A stretch of DNA of 64,000 bases from Marinoscillum sp965229915 (GTDB lineage: Bacteria > Bacteroidota > Bacteroidia > Cytophagales > Cyclobacteriaceae): NCBI RefSeq assembly GCF_965229915.1, contig NZ_CBDDJZ010000001.1:4092001-4156000 (forward strand), given 5' to 3'. Position 1 is the first letter of the stretch, and each line of letters begins with the position of its first letter. The translations under genes and the position numbers were made by a program. Under the pieces are notes generated by a model that ran no database searches, was not told the origin of the DNA, and was given only the letters and a program-made list of their open reading frames with translations. Of this stretch, positions 1 through 8,769 are shown one piece after another.

Positions 1-874
1 CCTCTGCTTCACTTGGAATCTCTGGTAGGTGACCTTTCTCGTTTATGTGTTGCTCCACTTCACCAAGGGTTCGGAGATTATACTCAGAACTAAAGACGTA
101 GTCTGGCCAGCCTGGACCTGCTTGTACTTGTACTTCCCTTGCTCCGATGGATCCCTCTACAGCGAGTTTGTGAGACCCGGTGGAGGTGGTGCCAATCCCT
201 ACATTTCCATTGCTAAGGATTCTCATTTTTTCAGTAAAGTATGGTGCTTCAATTGTTCCCCTGGTATAAAATAGCATATCTACATTGTTGGACCATTTAC
301 TCGCTGATTGTGCAAATATTCCTACCGATTTTTGATGTATTGAGTGAATATTGGAGCTGCCATCTAAGGTTATTGTCATACCTAAAATCCTGTTGTCGTT
401 GGGTGTAGACGAACTTGAAGATCGTATTACAAAAGAGTTGGCCTCATGGGCAGCAAAGTATGGGGTCGATACCAGCTCAAGGTTAGTCTGGGGAGAGGTA
501 GTTCCAAAGCCTACTTTTCCTGCAGCATACAAGTTGCCTTGAGAATTTAGACTAAATTTCAAGCCGTTCGCATCTGATGCTTCAATAAATTTAAAATGTC
601 CATAATTGCCATCAGTAGTAGAGGTGAAATTAAGCATAGTCCCTTTATACTTTATTGAATTGGATATCCATGTATTGATATTTAATAGATCAGAAGTTTC
701 TGCACCTGAATTAATCCTTGCTTTTCCATGAACCTGAAGGTTATAATCATTTGTACTTGTTGCACCAATACTAACCTGATCTGAGGTGGATAGGATATCA
801 GTGGATTCAACCCATTGTGCGTGAATAGAACATGACAGTAAAATGATAAGGATGGTCAAAAATGACTTTTTCAT
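1..874 (-). CDS. Secreted fibre-like protein, type C C-terminus (3' end outside window)
   Basis: The reading frame is open from an ATG at 874 down to the window edge, giving 291 residues without the C-terminal end. It begins MKKSFLTILIILLSCSIHAQ, a clear signal peptide. A variable body follows, with a 'VGFGTTSP' and a 'VGIGTTSTG' motif, then 'AVEGSIGAREV', 'GWPDYVF' and 'HINEKGHLPEIPSEAE', which is the start of the type C C-terminal domain. The coiled coil that normally follows lies outside. The start codon overlaps the stop of the upstream fibre gene by ATGA, so the two are probably translationally coupled. The protein is probably exported and may form a trimeric fibre or adhesin; the function is inferred from the repeat style only. 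Confidence 0.85.
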   Translation of the reverse strand, partial: MKKSFLTILIILLSCSIHAQWVESTDILSTSDQVSIGATSTNDYNLQVHGKARINSGAETSDLLNINTWISNSIKYKGTMLNFTSTTDGNYGHFKFIEASDANGLKFSLNSQGNLYAAGKVGFGTTSPQTNLELVSTPYFAAHEANSFVIRSSSSSTPNDNRILGMTITLDGSSNIHSIHQKSVGIFAQSASKWSNNVDMLFYTRGTIEAPYFTEKMRILSNGNVGIGTTSTGSHKLAVEGSIGAREVQVQAGPGWPDYVFSSEYNLRTLGEVEQHINEKGHLPEIPSEAE

Positions 875-2004
875 TTATTGATTTGTTTAAGGGTTTCTTT
901 AAGTATGGTTATCTCTTTTTGTTGTTTAACAAGCTTGGCGTTTTGAATTTCCAACTCTTTATTCTGCTCGATCAAATAAAGTGTCAATTCCTCAATCTTC
1001 TGAAGTAGTTTAGCATCCATCTCTCCAAGGTTGATGCCATTTTCAGCTACTTCAACTTCGTTTGGGATTTCAGGGAGATGACCTTTTTCATTTATGTGTT
1101 TTTCGACTTCTTCGAGTGTTCTGAGTTCGTAATCACTATCAAAAACAAAGTCTGACCAAGTGCCAGCTTCTACTTTGATTTCCCTTGCTCCAATAGAGCC
1201 TCCAACGGCTAACTTATGTGAGCCAGTTGAAGAAGTACCTATCGCCAAAGGAACATTTGGGATTTCAATAAGATCATGGTCAAAGTCAAAGTTTAGAAAT
1301 ACATTCCCAGAGGTCGGCGCGTCATATTTTAAGAATCTCAAATTATCTGTGTTTGAAGTTCCATAATCTAGGAGCCATCTTGGGTTTTCCTGATGCTTGA
1401 AGGATATTGCATTATATGGGTTTGATCCATTTGAGTTCAAGATGATGTTACCATCCACCCTATTATTACCTGCAACATGTAGCCTTTCATCAGGATCGTT
1501 ATTTCCAATACCTAAATACCCATTGTTCATTAAAGACATTTTACTGCTTCCATCAATTTGAAAACCAATCCTAGAAGTCGAACCACCCCCTGTGTAATTG
1601 ATATAGCTATTTCCGTCGCTGCTTGAATGTATGGATAAAAATCTATTTTGGTCAGTTGACATTCGCATCATTCCAAAAACATCAAGGGTCGAACTTGGTG
1701 AGTTTGTTCCTATTCCGATTTTTCCATTTTGGACGATGAAATCTCCCCCTGATTTGAATCGATAATTTACTGTTTCATCTTGCTTTATCTTTAAACCATC
1801 ACTCTCGATTTGAAAATGATAAAATTGATTAGGAGAGTAACGAGTGTCCTTCAGCGTTAGTAAAGAACTTCTCCATGTATTTGTTTCAATTAGTAAACCT
1901 CCACTTTTGATTTGAGCACTTCCTGTGGGAGGAAAGGAGTTCGTCTGACTCCAACTTGAGAAGCTTATTAATGATAAAATTACTAACAGTAGATTCTTTT
2001 TCAT
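871..2004 (-). CDS. Secreted fibre-like protein, type C C-terminus
   Basis: A 377-residue protein with a signal peptide (MKKNLLLVILSLISFSSWSQ). The body carries three glycine motifs, 'IGIGTNSPSSTLDV', 'LGIGNNDPDERLHV' and 'AIGTSSTGSHKLAV', each the kind of short beta turn seen in Bacteroidota tail-fibre-like proteins. The conserved end has 'HINEKGHLPEIP', 'NGINLGEMD' (D where the other copies have N) and 'KLLQKIEELTLYLIEQ'. A lysine- and glutamine-rich coiled coil of about 40 residues follows, longer than in most paralogues. It is the middle member of a minus-strand set of four, 48 bp downstream of the next fibre gene. No enzymatic motif is visible. The likely role is a surface or tail fibre. 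Confidence 0.88.
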   Translation of the reverse strand: MKKNLLLVILSLISFSSWSQTNSFPPTGSAQIKSGGLLIETNTWRSSLLTLKDTRYSPNQFYHFQIESDGLKIKQDETVNYRFKSGGDFIVQNGKIGIGTNSPSSTLDVFGMMRMSTDQNRFLSIHSSSDGNSYINYTGGGSTSRIGFQIDGSSKMSLMNNGYLGIGNNDPDERLHVAGNNRVDGNIILNSNGSNPYNAISFKHQENPRWLLDYGTSNTDNLRFLKYDAPTSGNVFLNFDFDHDLIEIPNVPLAIGTSSTGSHKLAVGGSIGAREIKVEAGTWSDFVFDSDYELRTLEEVEKHINEKGHLPEIPNEVEVAENGINLGEMDAKLLQKIEELTLYLIEQNKELEIQNAKLVKQQKEITILKETLKQINK

Positions 2005-2052
2005 GTTTTTAGGTTTGGCGTGGAATTGGCCATAACATCTGTTATGATCATG

Positions 2053-3306
2053 TTATTTTTTTTCTAGGCGTTGGATCTTGATTTTAAGTTCAGAGTTAAG
2101 AGTTTCAAGCTGTTCAACTCTTTCGTTCTGAGATTTCATTTGCTTGTTCATATCTATCATGTAAAGCGTCAGCTCCTCCACCTTCCTCAGCAAGAGCATG
2201 TTCATCTCGCCTAGGTTGATGCCGTTGGTTTCCATCTCCTTCGCGGAGGGTACTTCAGGTAAATGCTTGTTGACGGTGATGTACTCTTTTATTTCGTCCA
2301 AAGAGAGCAGATCATAGTCCTCTTCGAACACATAATCAGGTCCGGGAACATTAAGGTCTACCTTTACTTCTTCGGCGTGTATGTTTCCTTTTACGGTGAG
2401 TTTAGCGTCAGGGGAGGTGGTGCCAATACCGACATTGCCTACACTGTTTATTCTCATTCTTTCTACCAAGGAATTGGTAGTGCTACTAACAGAATTTGCC
2501 GTCCAAAACTTTAAATCAGCCGTTCCTTCTGCTTCCATTCCTCCGCCGTTTGAGGCATCGGTGTTTGCAATCGAACTTATTCGAGCTTGAGGTGTTCCAT
2601 TTGTATTGTCATCTGTAAAAACAAAGTCGAAGTTAATTTCTGAATTAACATTGATGTCACTTTCGTTTTTCTCCAATACTAGCAATGTTTGAGAATCAGC
2701 AGCCTCTTTGAATAAGTGCATTCTGGCGTTTGGATTTGAAGTTCCAATTCCAACATTTCCATCACCTCTCCACGTCATTATATTTGGTTCATATCCAGAA
2801 ATATTTGAACCAATAATTACAGAATTGCCAGAACCTCCAGCGCCGTGAAAATTCCCTTTGAATAGAAAAGACTCAGCATTGGCTTCTGAAAAGTCCAAAA
2901 GTTTGACACCATCTAAAGCGCCAACATTTCTTATGCTGAGTTTAGATGTAGGAGTACTAGTACCCAACCCAAGGTTTCCATTAGAGATATAGTGATCACC
3001 GGAGCCTAAAACCTGAAGATCGCTTTTTAATTTAAGTGGTCTCCACAGTACTATGTTTCCGGCAGTCCCATATAAGTTCAAATTGCCATCGTTATTGGAT
3101 CTACTTTCTGGGGAGACATCAATTGTCCAATTCGCATTTGATTGAAGCCACTGTATTCCTTCATTAACACCTGGATCGTTGATGGTAATGTTATTTACAT
3201 TGGTGATATTTTTATTTTGCATATCCAAATCTTCCTGAGCTGAAAGTTGATATGAAAATGAAATAAACAAAGTGAGAATTGAGGCAGAAGTATATTTGTA
3301 AATCAT
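2053..3306 (-). CDS. Secreted fibre-like protein, type A C-terminus
   Basis: A 417-residue protein that starts MIYKYTSASILTLFISFSYQ and has a signal peptide ending near LSAQ. Three motifs, 'LGLGTSTPTSKLSI', 'VGIGTSNPNARMHL' and 'VGIGTTSPDAKLTV', divide the variable body. The end is type A: 'KGNIHAEEVKVDLNVPGPD', then 'HLPEVPSAKEMETNGINLG', 'MLLLRKVEELTLYMID' and a coiled coil with QNERVEQLETLNSELK. The same C-terminal sub-type recurs about 42 kb away next to the minor pseudopilin genes, so type A copies lie on both outer sides of the T2SS-like genes. The protein is presumed exported across the inner membrane by Sec; how it reaches the surface is unknown. Confidence 0.88.
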   Translation of the reverse strand: MIYKYTSASILTLFISFSYQLSAQEDLDMQNKNITNVNNITINDPGVNEGIQWLQSNANWTIDVSPESRSNNDGNLNLYGTAGNIVLWRPLKLKSDLQVLGSGDHYISNGNLGLGTSTPTSKLSIRNVGALDGVKLLDFSEANAESFLFKGNFHGAGGSGNSVIIGSNISGYEPNIMTWRGDGNVGIGTSNPNARMHLFKEAADSQTLLVLEKNESDINVNSEINFDFVFTDDNTNGTPQARISSIANTDASNGGGMEAEGTADLKFWTANSVSSTTNSLVERMRINSVGNVGIGTTSPDAKLTVKGNIHAEEVKVDLNVPGPDYVFEEDYDLLSLDEIKEYITVNKHLPEVPSAKEMETNGINLGEMNMLLLRKVEELTLYMIDMNKQMKSQNERVEQLETLNSELKIKIQRLEKK

Positions 3307-3381
3307 TTAGTTAGTATTTAGAATATATTTTTTTATTCGTATTAATTTAATTGACTCTGTACCATAAGTTATTATTTATAG

Positions 3382-4455
3382 CTATCTAGTCGATTCAATC
3401 TTCGATTTTAGAATTTCCATTTCTTGGTATTGGGCCTTGATAAGCTCACGATCCTCTTTTATAAGGCTCATTAATTCTATCTGATGCAACGTCAACTCTT
3501 CCACCTTCTTAAGTAAAAGCATATTCATCTCGCTCAGGTTGATGCCGTTGGTATCCATCTCCTTAGCAGACGGTACTTCAGGGAGATGTTTGTGGACGGT
3601 GATGTACTCTTTTAATTCGTCCAAGGAGAGCAGATCATAGTCTTCTTCGAACACATAGTCAGGTCCTGGAACATTCAGATCTACTTTCACCTCTTCAGCA
3701 TGGATGTTGCCTTTTACGGTGAGTTTAGCATCAGGAGAGTTGGTGCCGATCGCTACTCGACCACTTCCATCTATGAGAAATTTGTTGCCACTTCTGTAAA
3801 TCCTAAATCGGTCAGAACCGTCAATGCCCGCAAACCAATCAGCCCCATTTTTCGACTCATAAAATGAACCCGCCCCATTAATGTGTTCACCTAAGTACAT
3901 TCGACCTTCCACATGGAGCTTCTCTCTTGGGTTGCTATTTCCAATTCCCACCTTGCCATCGTTTTTCACAAAAATACGATCCTGCCCAGCTGTCCTGAAA
4001 TGCAAGTTGGTGGTGCCCTCGGCGTCCAGTACTGCGCCTCCTGAACCGACCCACAGCTGTGCACTCTTCGTATCCTCTGCATTGACAATTCTGAAACCAT
4101 ATGCTCCACTGGAATGGTCTTGTTTCAGGGTCATTTTGTAAGTGCCAAGATTGGTCGTACCAATCCCAATATTGCCGCCCTCCGACGGAAAGAAGAAGAT
4201 GTTTCCTGTTCCAGTTCTGAACGCAAGATCCCGATTGTCATAAGTGAAAATAGTAAAGTCATTGCCATCTCCATAGGTAGGATGCGAGATGTTGTACATA
4301 AAGCCTGCGGTGAACTCCGAAGGTGTTCCAAACCTTATGAACTTATAGGTACCCGTGGATACGTGCTTTGGATTGAGGTATTGTACATCCACCGTTTGCC
4401 CAAAGGAGTGAAAGATGCTACTTAGGAATAACAGTAATGGAAGTAGTTTTTTCAT
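3382..4455 (-). CDS. Secreted fibre-like protein, type A C-terminus
   Basis: I start this protein at the ATG at 4455 because that gives a clean signal peptide (MKKLLPLLLFLSSIFHSFGQ). An upstream in-frame ATG at 4584 adds 43 residues that look non-coding. The 357 residues hold 'IGIGTTNLGTYKMTL', 'VGIGNSNPREKLHVEG' and 'VAIGTNSPDAKLTVKG' motifs, then the type A end ('VDLNVPGPDYVF', 'HLPEVPSAKEMDTNGINLS', 'KKVEELTLHQIEL') and a short coiled coil. It is divergent from the pseudopilin operon, from which 181 bp separate it, so the two transcripts could share a control region. Within its last 90 residues it is nearly identical to the type A copy just downstream, which suggests recent duplication. 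Confidence 0.87.
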   Translation of the reverse strand: MKKLLPLLLFLSSIFHSFGQTVDVQYLNPKHVSTGTYKFIRFGTPSEFTAGFMYNISHPTYGDGNDFTIFTYDNRDLAFRTGTGNIFFFPSEGGNIGIGTTNLGTYKMTLKQDHSSGAYGFRIVNAEDTKSAQLWVGSGGAVLDAEGTTNLHFRTAGQDRIFVKNDGKVGIGNSNPREKLHVEGRMYLGEHINGAGSFYESKNGADWFAGIDGSDRFRIYRSGNKFLIDGSGRVAIGTNSPDAKLTVKGNIHAEEVKVDLNVPGPDYVFEEDYDLLSLDELKEYITVHKHLPEVPSAKEMDTNGINLSEMNMLLLKKVEELTLHQIELMSLIKEDRELIKAQYQEMEILKSKIESTR

Positions 4456-4590
4456 GATGACGTTAGTTTTGATGATTAGCGATATTAGTAAATTTCGGTT
4501 AGGAATGATATAATTGTATTGTGTAAGTTCTCTTAAAATGGTTGGTTGTAGGAGAATATCCAGTAGTTCAAGAAGAAGCTTCAACTAGTT

Positions 4591-4621
4591 TTGTCCTTGA
4601 TCGACTTTCCTTCTAGATTTA
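4591..4621 (+). promoter_or_regulatory. Candidate promoter of the T2SS-like operon
   Basis: A TTG at 4591 is followed after 20 bp by TAGATTTA, one base from the Bacteroidota -7 consensus TAnnTTTG. The start codon of the pseudopilin gene lies 15 bp downstream. The stretch sits between the divergent fibre and pseudopilin genes. Prediction by eye only. Confidence 0.4.
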
Positions 4622-4636
4622 CTAAAAAATTTCACC

Positions 4637-5056
4637 ATGCGTAAAGACAAATTCAAACGACTCGACGCCTTCACACTATCGGAGTTATTAGTGGTTTTGG
4701 TTATTGTAGGGATACTCGTTTTATTGGCCTTGCCATCACTGATGCCGATGATTACCAAGGCACGATCGGTAGAGGCAAAACAGGCACTGAAACATGTGCA
4801 TACTTTACAGAAAACCTACTACTATGAGTTCTCCAAGTTCAGTGACAACCTAGAGACTATTGGCTTTGAGCAAGAGGCCCTGGTGACTGATGAAACGGCT
4901 AATGGCAATGCAAATTACATGGTCGAAATGGTGGAAGCTACACCCACTACTTTTTTGGCCCGAGCTACCGCACAAGTAGATTTCGATGGAGATGGGGAGT
5001 TTAATGTGTGGGAGATAGATCAGGATGGAAATTTGCAGGAGGTGAAAAAGGATTGA
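4637..5056 (+). CDS. gspG: Major pseudopilin, GspG-like
   Basis: This 139-residue prepilin carries a type III signal: a basic leader, then Ala11/Phe12 as the processing site (AFTLSEL), with Glu16 at the conserved +5 position and a hydrophobic N-terminal helix to about residue 32. The C-terminal part has 'DFDGDGEFNVWEIDQDG', which resembles the Asp-rich calcium loop of T2SS major pseudopilins. Length and order fit GspG, the main subunit of the short periplasmic pseudopilus that pushes substrates through the secretin. The -1 residue is Ala instead of the usual Gly. It opens an operon whose next start codon overlaps its stop (TGATG). A type IV pilin is the alternative; no PilT-like retraction ATPase is seen here. 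Confidence 0.85.
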   Translation: MRKDKFKRLDAFTLSELLVVLVIVGILVLLALPSLMPMITKARSVEAKQALKHVHTLQKTYYYEFSKFSDNLETIGFEQEALVTDETANGNANYMVEMVEATPTTFLARATAQVDFDGDGEFNVWEIDQDGNLQEVKKD

Positions 5057-5544
5057 TGATCCTACTGAGTTGCCTAACATTTTCTGTACTGTCTATTCTG
5101 ATTTGCTATCAGGATTACCAATCTCGATCCATTCATCTTTGGTTACTAAGTGCATTAGGTATACTTGGGATATTTTATTGGGTAATTAAAGAAATGTACT
5201 CAGTCCTAGATCTCCTACTGAATGGATGTTACTTGTTCTTGATGTTAGGACTTTCTTTCGCAGTAATGTATGTCAAAGGACATTCCCAATGGCGTAAAAT
5301 TATTGGTATCGGAGATTTGTTTTATTTACTGATCATGGTATTTTACTTCGGCTTTCCTGCATTTCCGTTTTTAATTACACTATCATTTGTCATAACGCTT
5401 ATATTGCATTTTGTTTTCAGTCAGTGCGTTGCAAAATACCGTCAATTAGCAAAGATCCCGCTGGCCGGATTTCAGTCACCAGTCCTGGCTTTAGCCCTGG
5501 TTTATGATAACTATGTCAGATCCATCAGTACATATTTCTACTAG
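5056..5544 (+). CDS. Prepilin peptidase, A24 family, short form
   Basis: A 162-residue inner-membrane protein with about six hydrophobic segments. The two aspartates expected of an A24 aspartic protease are visible: Asp20 in 'CYQDYQSRSIHLW' and Asp87 in 'GIGDLFYLL', the GxGD motif. The N-terminal cysteine-rich methyltransferase domain of full PilD/GspO is missing, so this enzyme may cleave prepilin leaders without methylating the new N-terminus. The start is the ATG overlapping the pseudopilin stop by one base; an upstream in-frame ATG lies inside the pseudopilin gene and is less likely. Its probable substrates are the pseudopilins at 4637, 48393 and 48724. Confidence 0.82.
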   Translation: MILLSCLTFSVLSILICYQDYQSRSIHLWLLSALGILGIFYWVIKEMYSVLDLLLNGCYLFLMLGLSFAVMYVKGHSQWRKIIGIGDLFYLLIMVFYFGFPAFPFLITLSFVITLILHFVFSQCVAKYRQLAKIPLAGFQSPVLALALVYDNYVRSISTYFY

Positions 5545-6901
5545 TCTTAAGCAGCAGATTCCAGCTACTCTGGCGTGGAAGTATCGGATATTTCCAAAGG
5601 AGGAACTTGATGGTACTTTAATCCTTTTTTCGGATGCTGCAAACCCTGAGATGATTCGGAAACAATTGGGGGTCATTACTGGTAAAAAAGTGCAAATAGA
5701 AAGGGTCAGTTCTAGCTGGATCGAAGACCAACTTTCCAGACACTATTTGAGGTCTAAGGACAACCAGGTGAAGTCACTACATGTGGACTCGGACAATTTC
5801 ATTAACGAGATGATCCGGGAAGCGAACGAACTCGGCTGCAGTGACATTCATATAGAAAAGTATCAGGACCGATCCAGGATACGGATGCGACTAGATGGGA
5901 AACTGGTGGAGCGGTACGAACTCCAAAAAGAACACTACCACGAGTACGTCAACAAAATTAAGATAATTAGTAACCTGGATATTGCAGAGAAACGGTTGCC
6001 ACAGGATGGCAGGATTCTAATCAGGGAGCACGGTGCAAAATTTGACATTCGGGTGTCTGTGTTACCGACCTTATTTGGAGAAAAGGTCGTACTTAGACTA
6101 CTGTCAAGTGATGCTTCTAACCTGGATATCAAAGATCTTGGAATGAATGAAGCACAACTTCAGACATTTCTGGATGCCATCTCTCACCCGCAGGGAATGG
6201 TTCTGATAAGTGGTCCAACGGGTTCGGGTAAGACCACTACATTGTATGGTGCACTCAAGCATTTGAACAAGCCAGTCACCAATATCCTTACTATCGAAGA
6301 CCCCATTGAATATACACTGGAGGGGATTAACCAGGTGCAGTTGAATGAGAAAGTGGGTCTGGATTTTGTCGCCACGTTGAGAACGTTTCTACGTCAGGAT
6401 CCCGACATCATTATGGTTGGCGAGATCAGGGATGTAGATACGGCACAGATCGCGATCAGAGCAGCGATGACTGGTCACCTGGTCATGTCCACTCTTCATA
6501 CCAACTCTGCCTGGGGAATAATTTCACGAATGGTTGAGATGGGTATTCCCGAATACCTCATTGCTGATACTATGAACATTGCTGTTGCACAGCGCTTGCT
6601 GAGAAAGCTGTGCCCATCATGCAAACGCCAGGAGACAGATACAGCTTTGCTACCTGAGGTATTGAAAAGGCTTGATATACCTTACTATTTTCAGCCTGTT
6701 GGATGCGCTGAATGTCACCGAACGGGTTACAAAGGTCGGGTGGCGATATACGAAATGATCGCGATCAATGATTCCAACCGCAAGCTGATTTTGGATGGTA
6801 AGGACCCTGCCGATCAATACGACAAACTGCTTGATAGCGCAGTTAATAATTTTATAAAAGGGGAGACGTCCCTGGAAGAAATCTACAGTTATTTAATTTG
6901 A
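5504..6901 (+). CDS. gspE: Secretion ATPase GspE
   Basis: This 465-residue hexameric ATPase energises pseudopilus assembly at the inner membrane. Walker A is at about residue 237 (GPTGSGKTTTLYG). The Walker B region is near 299 (DPDIIMVGEIRD), preceded by an Asp box (LTIEDPIEY) and followed by a His box (GHLVMSTLHTN). Four cysteines, C370/C373 and C401/C404 (CPSCKR, CAECHRTGY), form the zinc-binding element typical of GspE/PilB and absent from PilT. The N-terminal N1E domain is short. The start overlaps the peptidase gene by 41 bp; the ATG at 5513 is an alternative. Only one such ATPase occurs in the window, which favours a T2SS-like machine over a retractable pilus. Confidence 0.93.
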   Translation: MITMSDPSVHISTSLKQQIPATLAWKYRIFPKEELDGTLILFSDAANPEMIRKQLGVITGKKVQIERVSSSWIEDQLSRHYLRSKDNQVKSLHVDSDNFINEMIREANELGCSDIHIEKYQDRSRIRMRLDGKLVERYELQKEHYHEYVNKIKIISNLDIAEKRLPQDGRILIREHGAKFDIRVSVLPTLFGEKVVLRLLSSDASNLDIKDLGMNEAQLQTFLDAISHPQGMVLISGPTGSGKTTTLYGALKHLNKPVTNILTIEDPIEYTLEGINQVQLNEKVGLDFVATLRTFLRQDPDIIMVGEIRDVDTAQIAIRAAMTGHLVMSTLHTNSAWGIISRMVEMGIPEYLIADTMNIAVAQRLLRKLCPSCKRQETDTALLPEVLKRLDIPYYFQPVGCAECHRTGYKGRVAIYEMIAINDSNRKLILDGKDPADQYDKLLDSAVNNFIKGETSLEEIYSYLI

Positions 6902-8769
6902 AAAATCTACGCCATATATTCGCCTTATTGGTACTGATCGGTCTAAATGCGCAAGGTCAGGAGTTGTCAATAGAACAGCAATTGGATTCTCTTGTTGAAG
7001 AAGTACCAGGGTTAACAGAAAAGGTTGATTTTACGTTGGTAGAAGCACCCATTTCAGAGTTTATCCGTGCAGTAGCCGAGACACATGAGCTAAACGTGAG
7101 CTTTAATTCCCTGCCGCAGATTGCGATTACCAATAATTTCACCAATGTGCTTGTCAAGGATCTGTTGGTTTTCCTATGTAAGGAATATGGACTTAAAATA
7201 AGGTTTACCAACAATATTTTTACTTTCTATGCCGACGAGCCAGAGCCCTTGAAAAGGGATTTGGTGGCTATGGAAAATGGATTGATTACCATAAATGCAA
7301 GAAACGATCGATTAGCTGATTTGGCTCAAGCCATTACATCCATTTCAGACTACAACCTGATCGTTAACCAAATGGTCACTGAGCAGCTAGTGAATGCATA
7401 TATTGAGGAGTTGCCAATAGAAGAGGCCATCACCAATTTAGTGGAAGCAAATAACTTGAAACTAGAAAAAAAGACAGAAGGGGTTTATCAGGTCGTTGGC
7501 GCAGCTGGTTCTGGTGATTTTCAGCAGGGACAGAGACCAAGGTATAACAATAACTACCGATCGAATGGCGGTGATTTTTTATTAGAGACCTACACATTCA
7601 AAGGAGAGCATTTTGTCAGTCTTAATTGCAGCATGATACCAGCAGGCGAAATCATCAAGCAAGTAGGAGAGCGTTTGGATTTAAGTTTTTTTATGATAAA
7701 CGAGCCTCAAGGCCAATTGAGCTGTCGCGTAGACTCCATTTCATTGACGTCATTTTTAGACATTGCATTGGAAACTTCCAATCAAACCTATACGCAATCA
7801 AAAGATGGCGTTTACATGATTGGGGAACTTCAGGGTAAGCTACTGAACAGTGCTGAAGTTTATTCCTTCAAGAACCGAACGGTAGAAGGTGTGGAAGAGT
7901 TGATACCGCAAACTTTACTTCAAAGCGTTGAGCTCAAGCTATTTAACGACCTCAACGCGCTGATCATCTCAGGAAGTGACCAGTCGATTGGTAGGGTAGT
8001 TTCTTTTTTAGGGAAAATCGACCGACCCGTCCCCAATGTGATGATCGAAGTAATGGTGATTGAGGTCCGAAAAATCTATCAATTGAATACAGGCATCAAA
8101 GCATTCCTGAGCGATTCGGTACCAGCTACTTCCGGACAGATCTTCTCAGGAGTGGATGTAACCTTGAGCTCACAATCCTTTAATCGCTTTTTGAACAACC
8201 TGGATGGACGAGGTATACTCAACCTTGGGCGAGTAACACCAAATTTTTATGCCACTATTGAAGCGATGGAGGAAAATAATGATCTAAACATTCGTAGCAC
8301 ACCGAAACTATCCACACTTAATGGTCATGAGGCCACCATGACTATTGGTCAGTCTGTTTATTACCTGGTAGAAACACAGAACGTAACAGGTGGGGTTACA
8401 CCTGTGATTACTCGTACACCAAGGTATGAAAAGGTAGAAGCTAATCTGGATTTGAAAATCAACCCATTCGTAAGTGACTATGAGGATGTGACCATGAATA
8501 TCGAAGCAGAGTTCAGCGATTTCATTCCACCGACAGTTCAGGGAGCACCCCCTGGTAATGCAACTCGAAAGTTCCTGTCCAAGATCCGCGTAAAGAATGA
8601 AGAAATGGTCGTTCTGGGAGGATTGGAAGAAGCCTCTGAGTCGAATGGTGGGAGTGGTATACCTGTTCTGTCCAGAATTCCTATACTCAAGTGGCTTTTC
8701 AGTTCCAGAAGTGAGGAGAAGTCTGATAACAAACTATTGATTTTCATCAAACCAACCATTGTTTACTAA
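6898..8769 (+). CDS. gspD: Outer-membrane secretin GspD-like
   Basis: A TTG start overlapping the gspE stop (TTGA) gives 623 residues with a signal peptide (MKNLRHIFALLVLIGLNAQG). An STN/N0-like domain begins near residue 43 ('VDFTLVEAPISEF'). N-domain repeats follow, and the secretin core starts near 378 ('VPNVMIEVMVIEV') and ends with 'NKLLIFIKPTIVY'. This is the multimeric gate in the outer membrane. A glycine/asparagine-rich linker around residue 205 separates the domains. I see no S-domain for a pilotin, but a lipoprotein is encoded three genes later. The protein is shorter than proteobacterial GspD, as is common in Bacteroidota. Confidence 0.9.
   Translation: MKNLRHIFALLVLIGLNAQGQELSIEQQLDSLVEEVPGLTEKVDFTLVEAPISEFIRAVAETHELNVSFNSLPQIAITNNFTNVLVKDLLVFLCKEYGLKIRFTNNIFTFYADEPEPLKRDLVAMENGLITINARNDRLADLAQAITSISDYNLIVNQMVTEQLVNAYIEELPIEEAITNLVEANNLKLEKKTEGVYQVVGAAGSGDFQQGQRPRYNNNYRSNGGDFLLETYTFKGEHFVSLNCSMIPAGEIIKQVGERLDLSFFMINEPQGQLSCRVDSISLTSFLDIALETSNQTYTQSKDGVYMIGELQGKLLNSAEVYSFKNRTVEGVEELIPQTLLQSVELKLFNDLNALIISGSDQSIGRVVSFLGKIDRPVPNVMIEVMVIEVRKIYQLNTGIKAFLSDSVPATSGQIFSGVDVTLSSQSFNRFLNNLDGRGILNLGRVTPNFYATIEAMEENNDLNIRSTPKLSTLNGHEATMTIGQSVYYLVETQNVTGGVTPVITRTPRYEKVEANLDLKINPFVSDYEDVTMNIEAEFSDFIPPTVQGAPPGNATRKFLSKIRVKNEEMVVLGGLEEASESNGGSGIPVLSRIPILKWLFSSRSEEKSDNKLLIFIKPTIVY

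Noticed and set aside
4114..4425. 103-codon plus-strand frame over the fibre gene at 3382-4455
   Set aside because: It is antisense to a well-supported fibre gene with a signal peptide and conserved end; no domain is seen.
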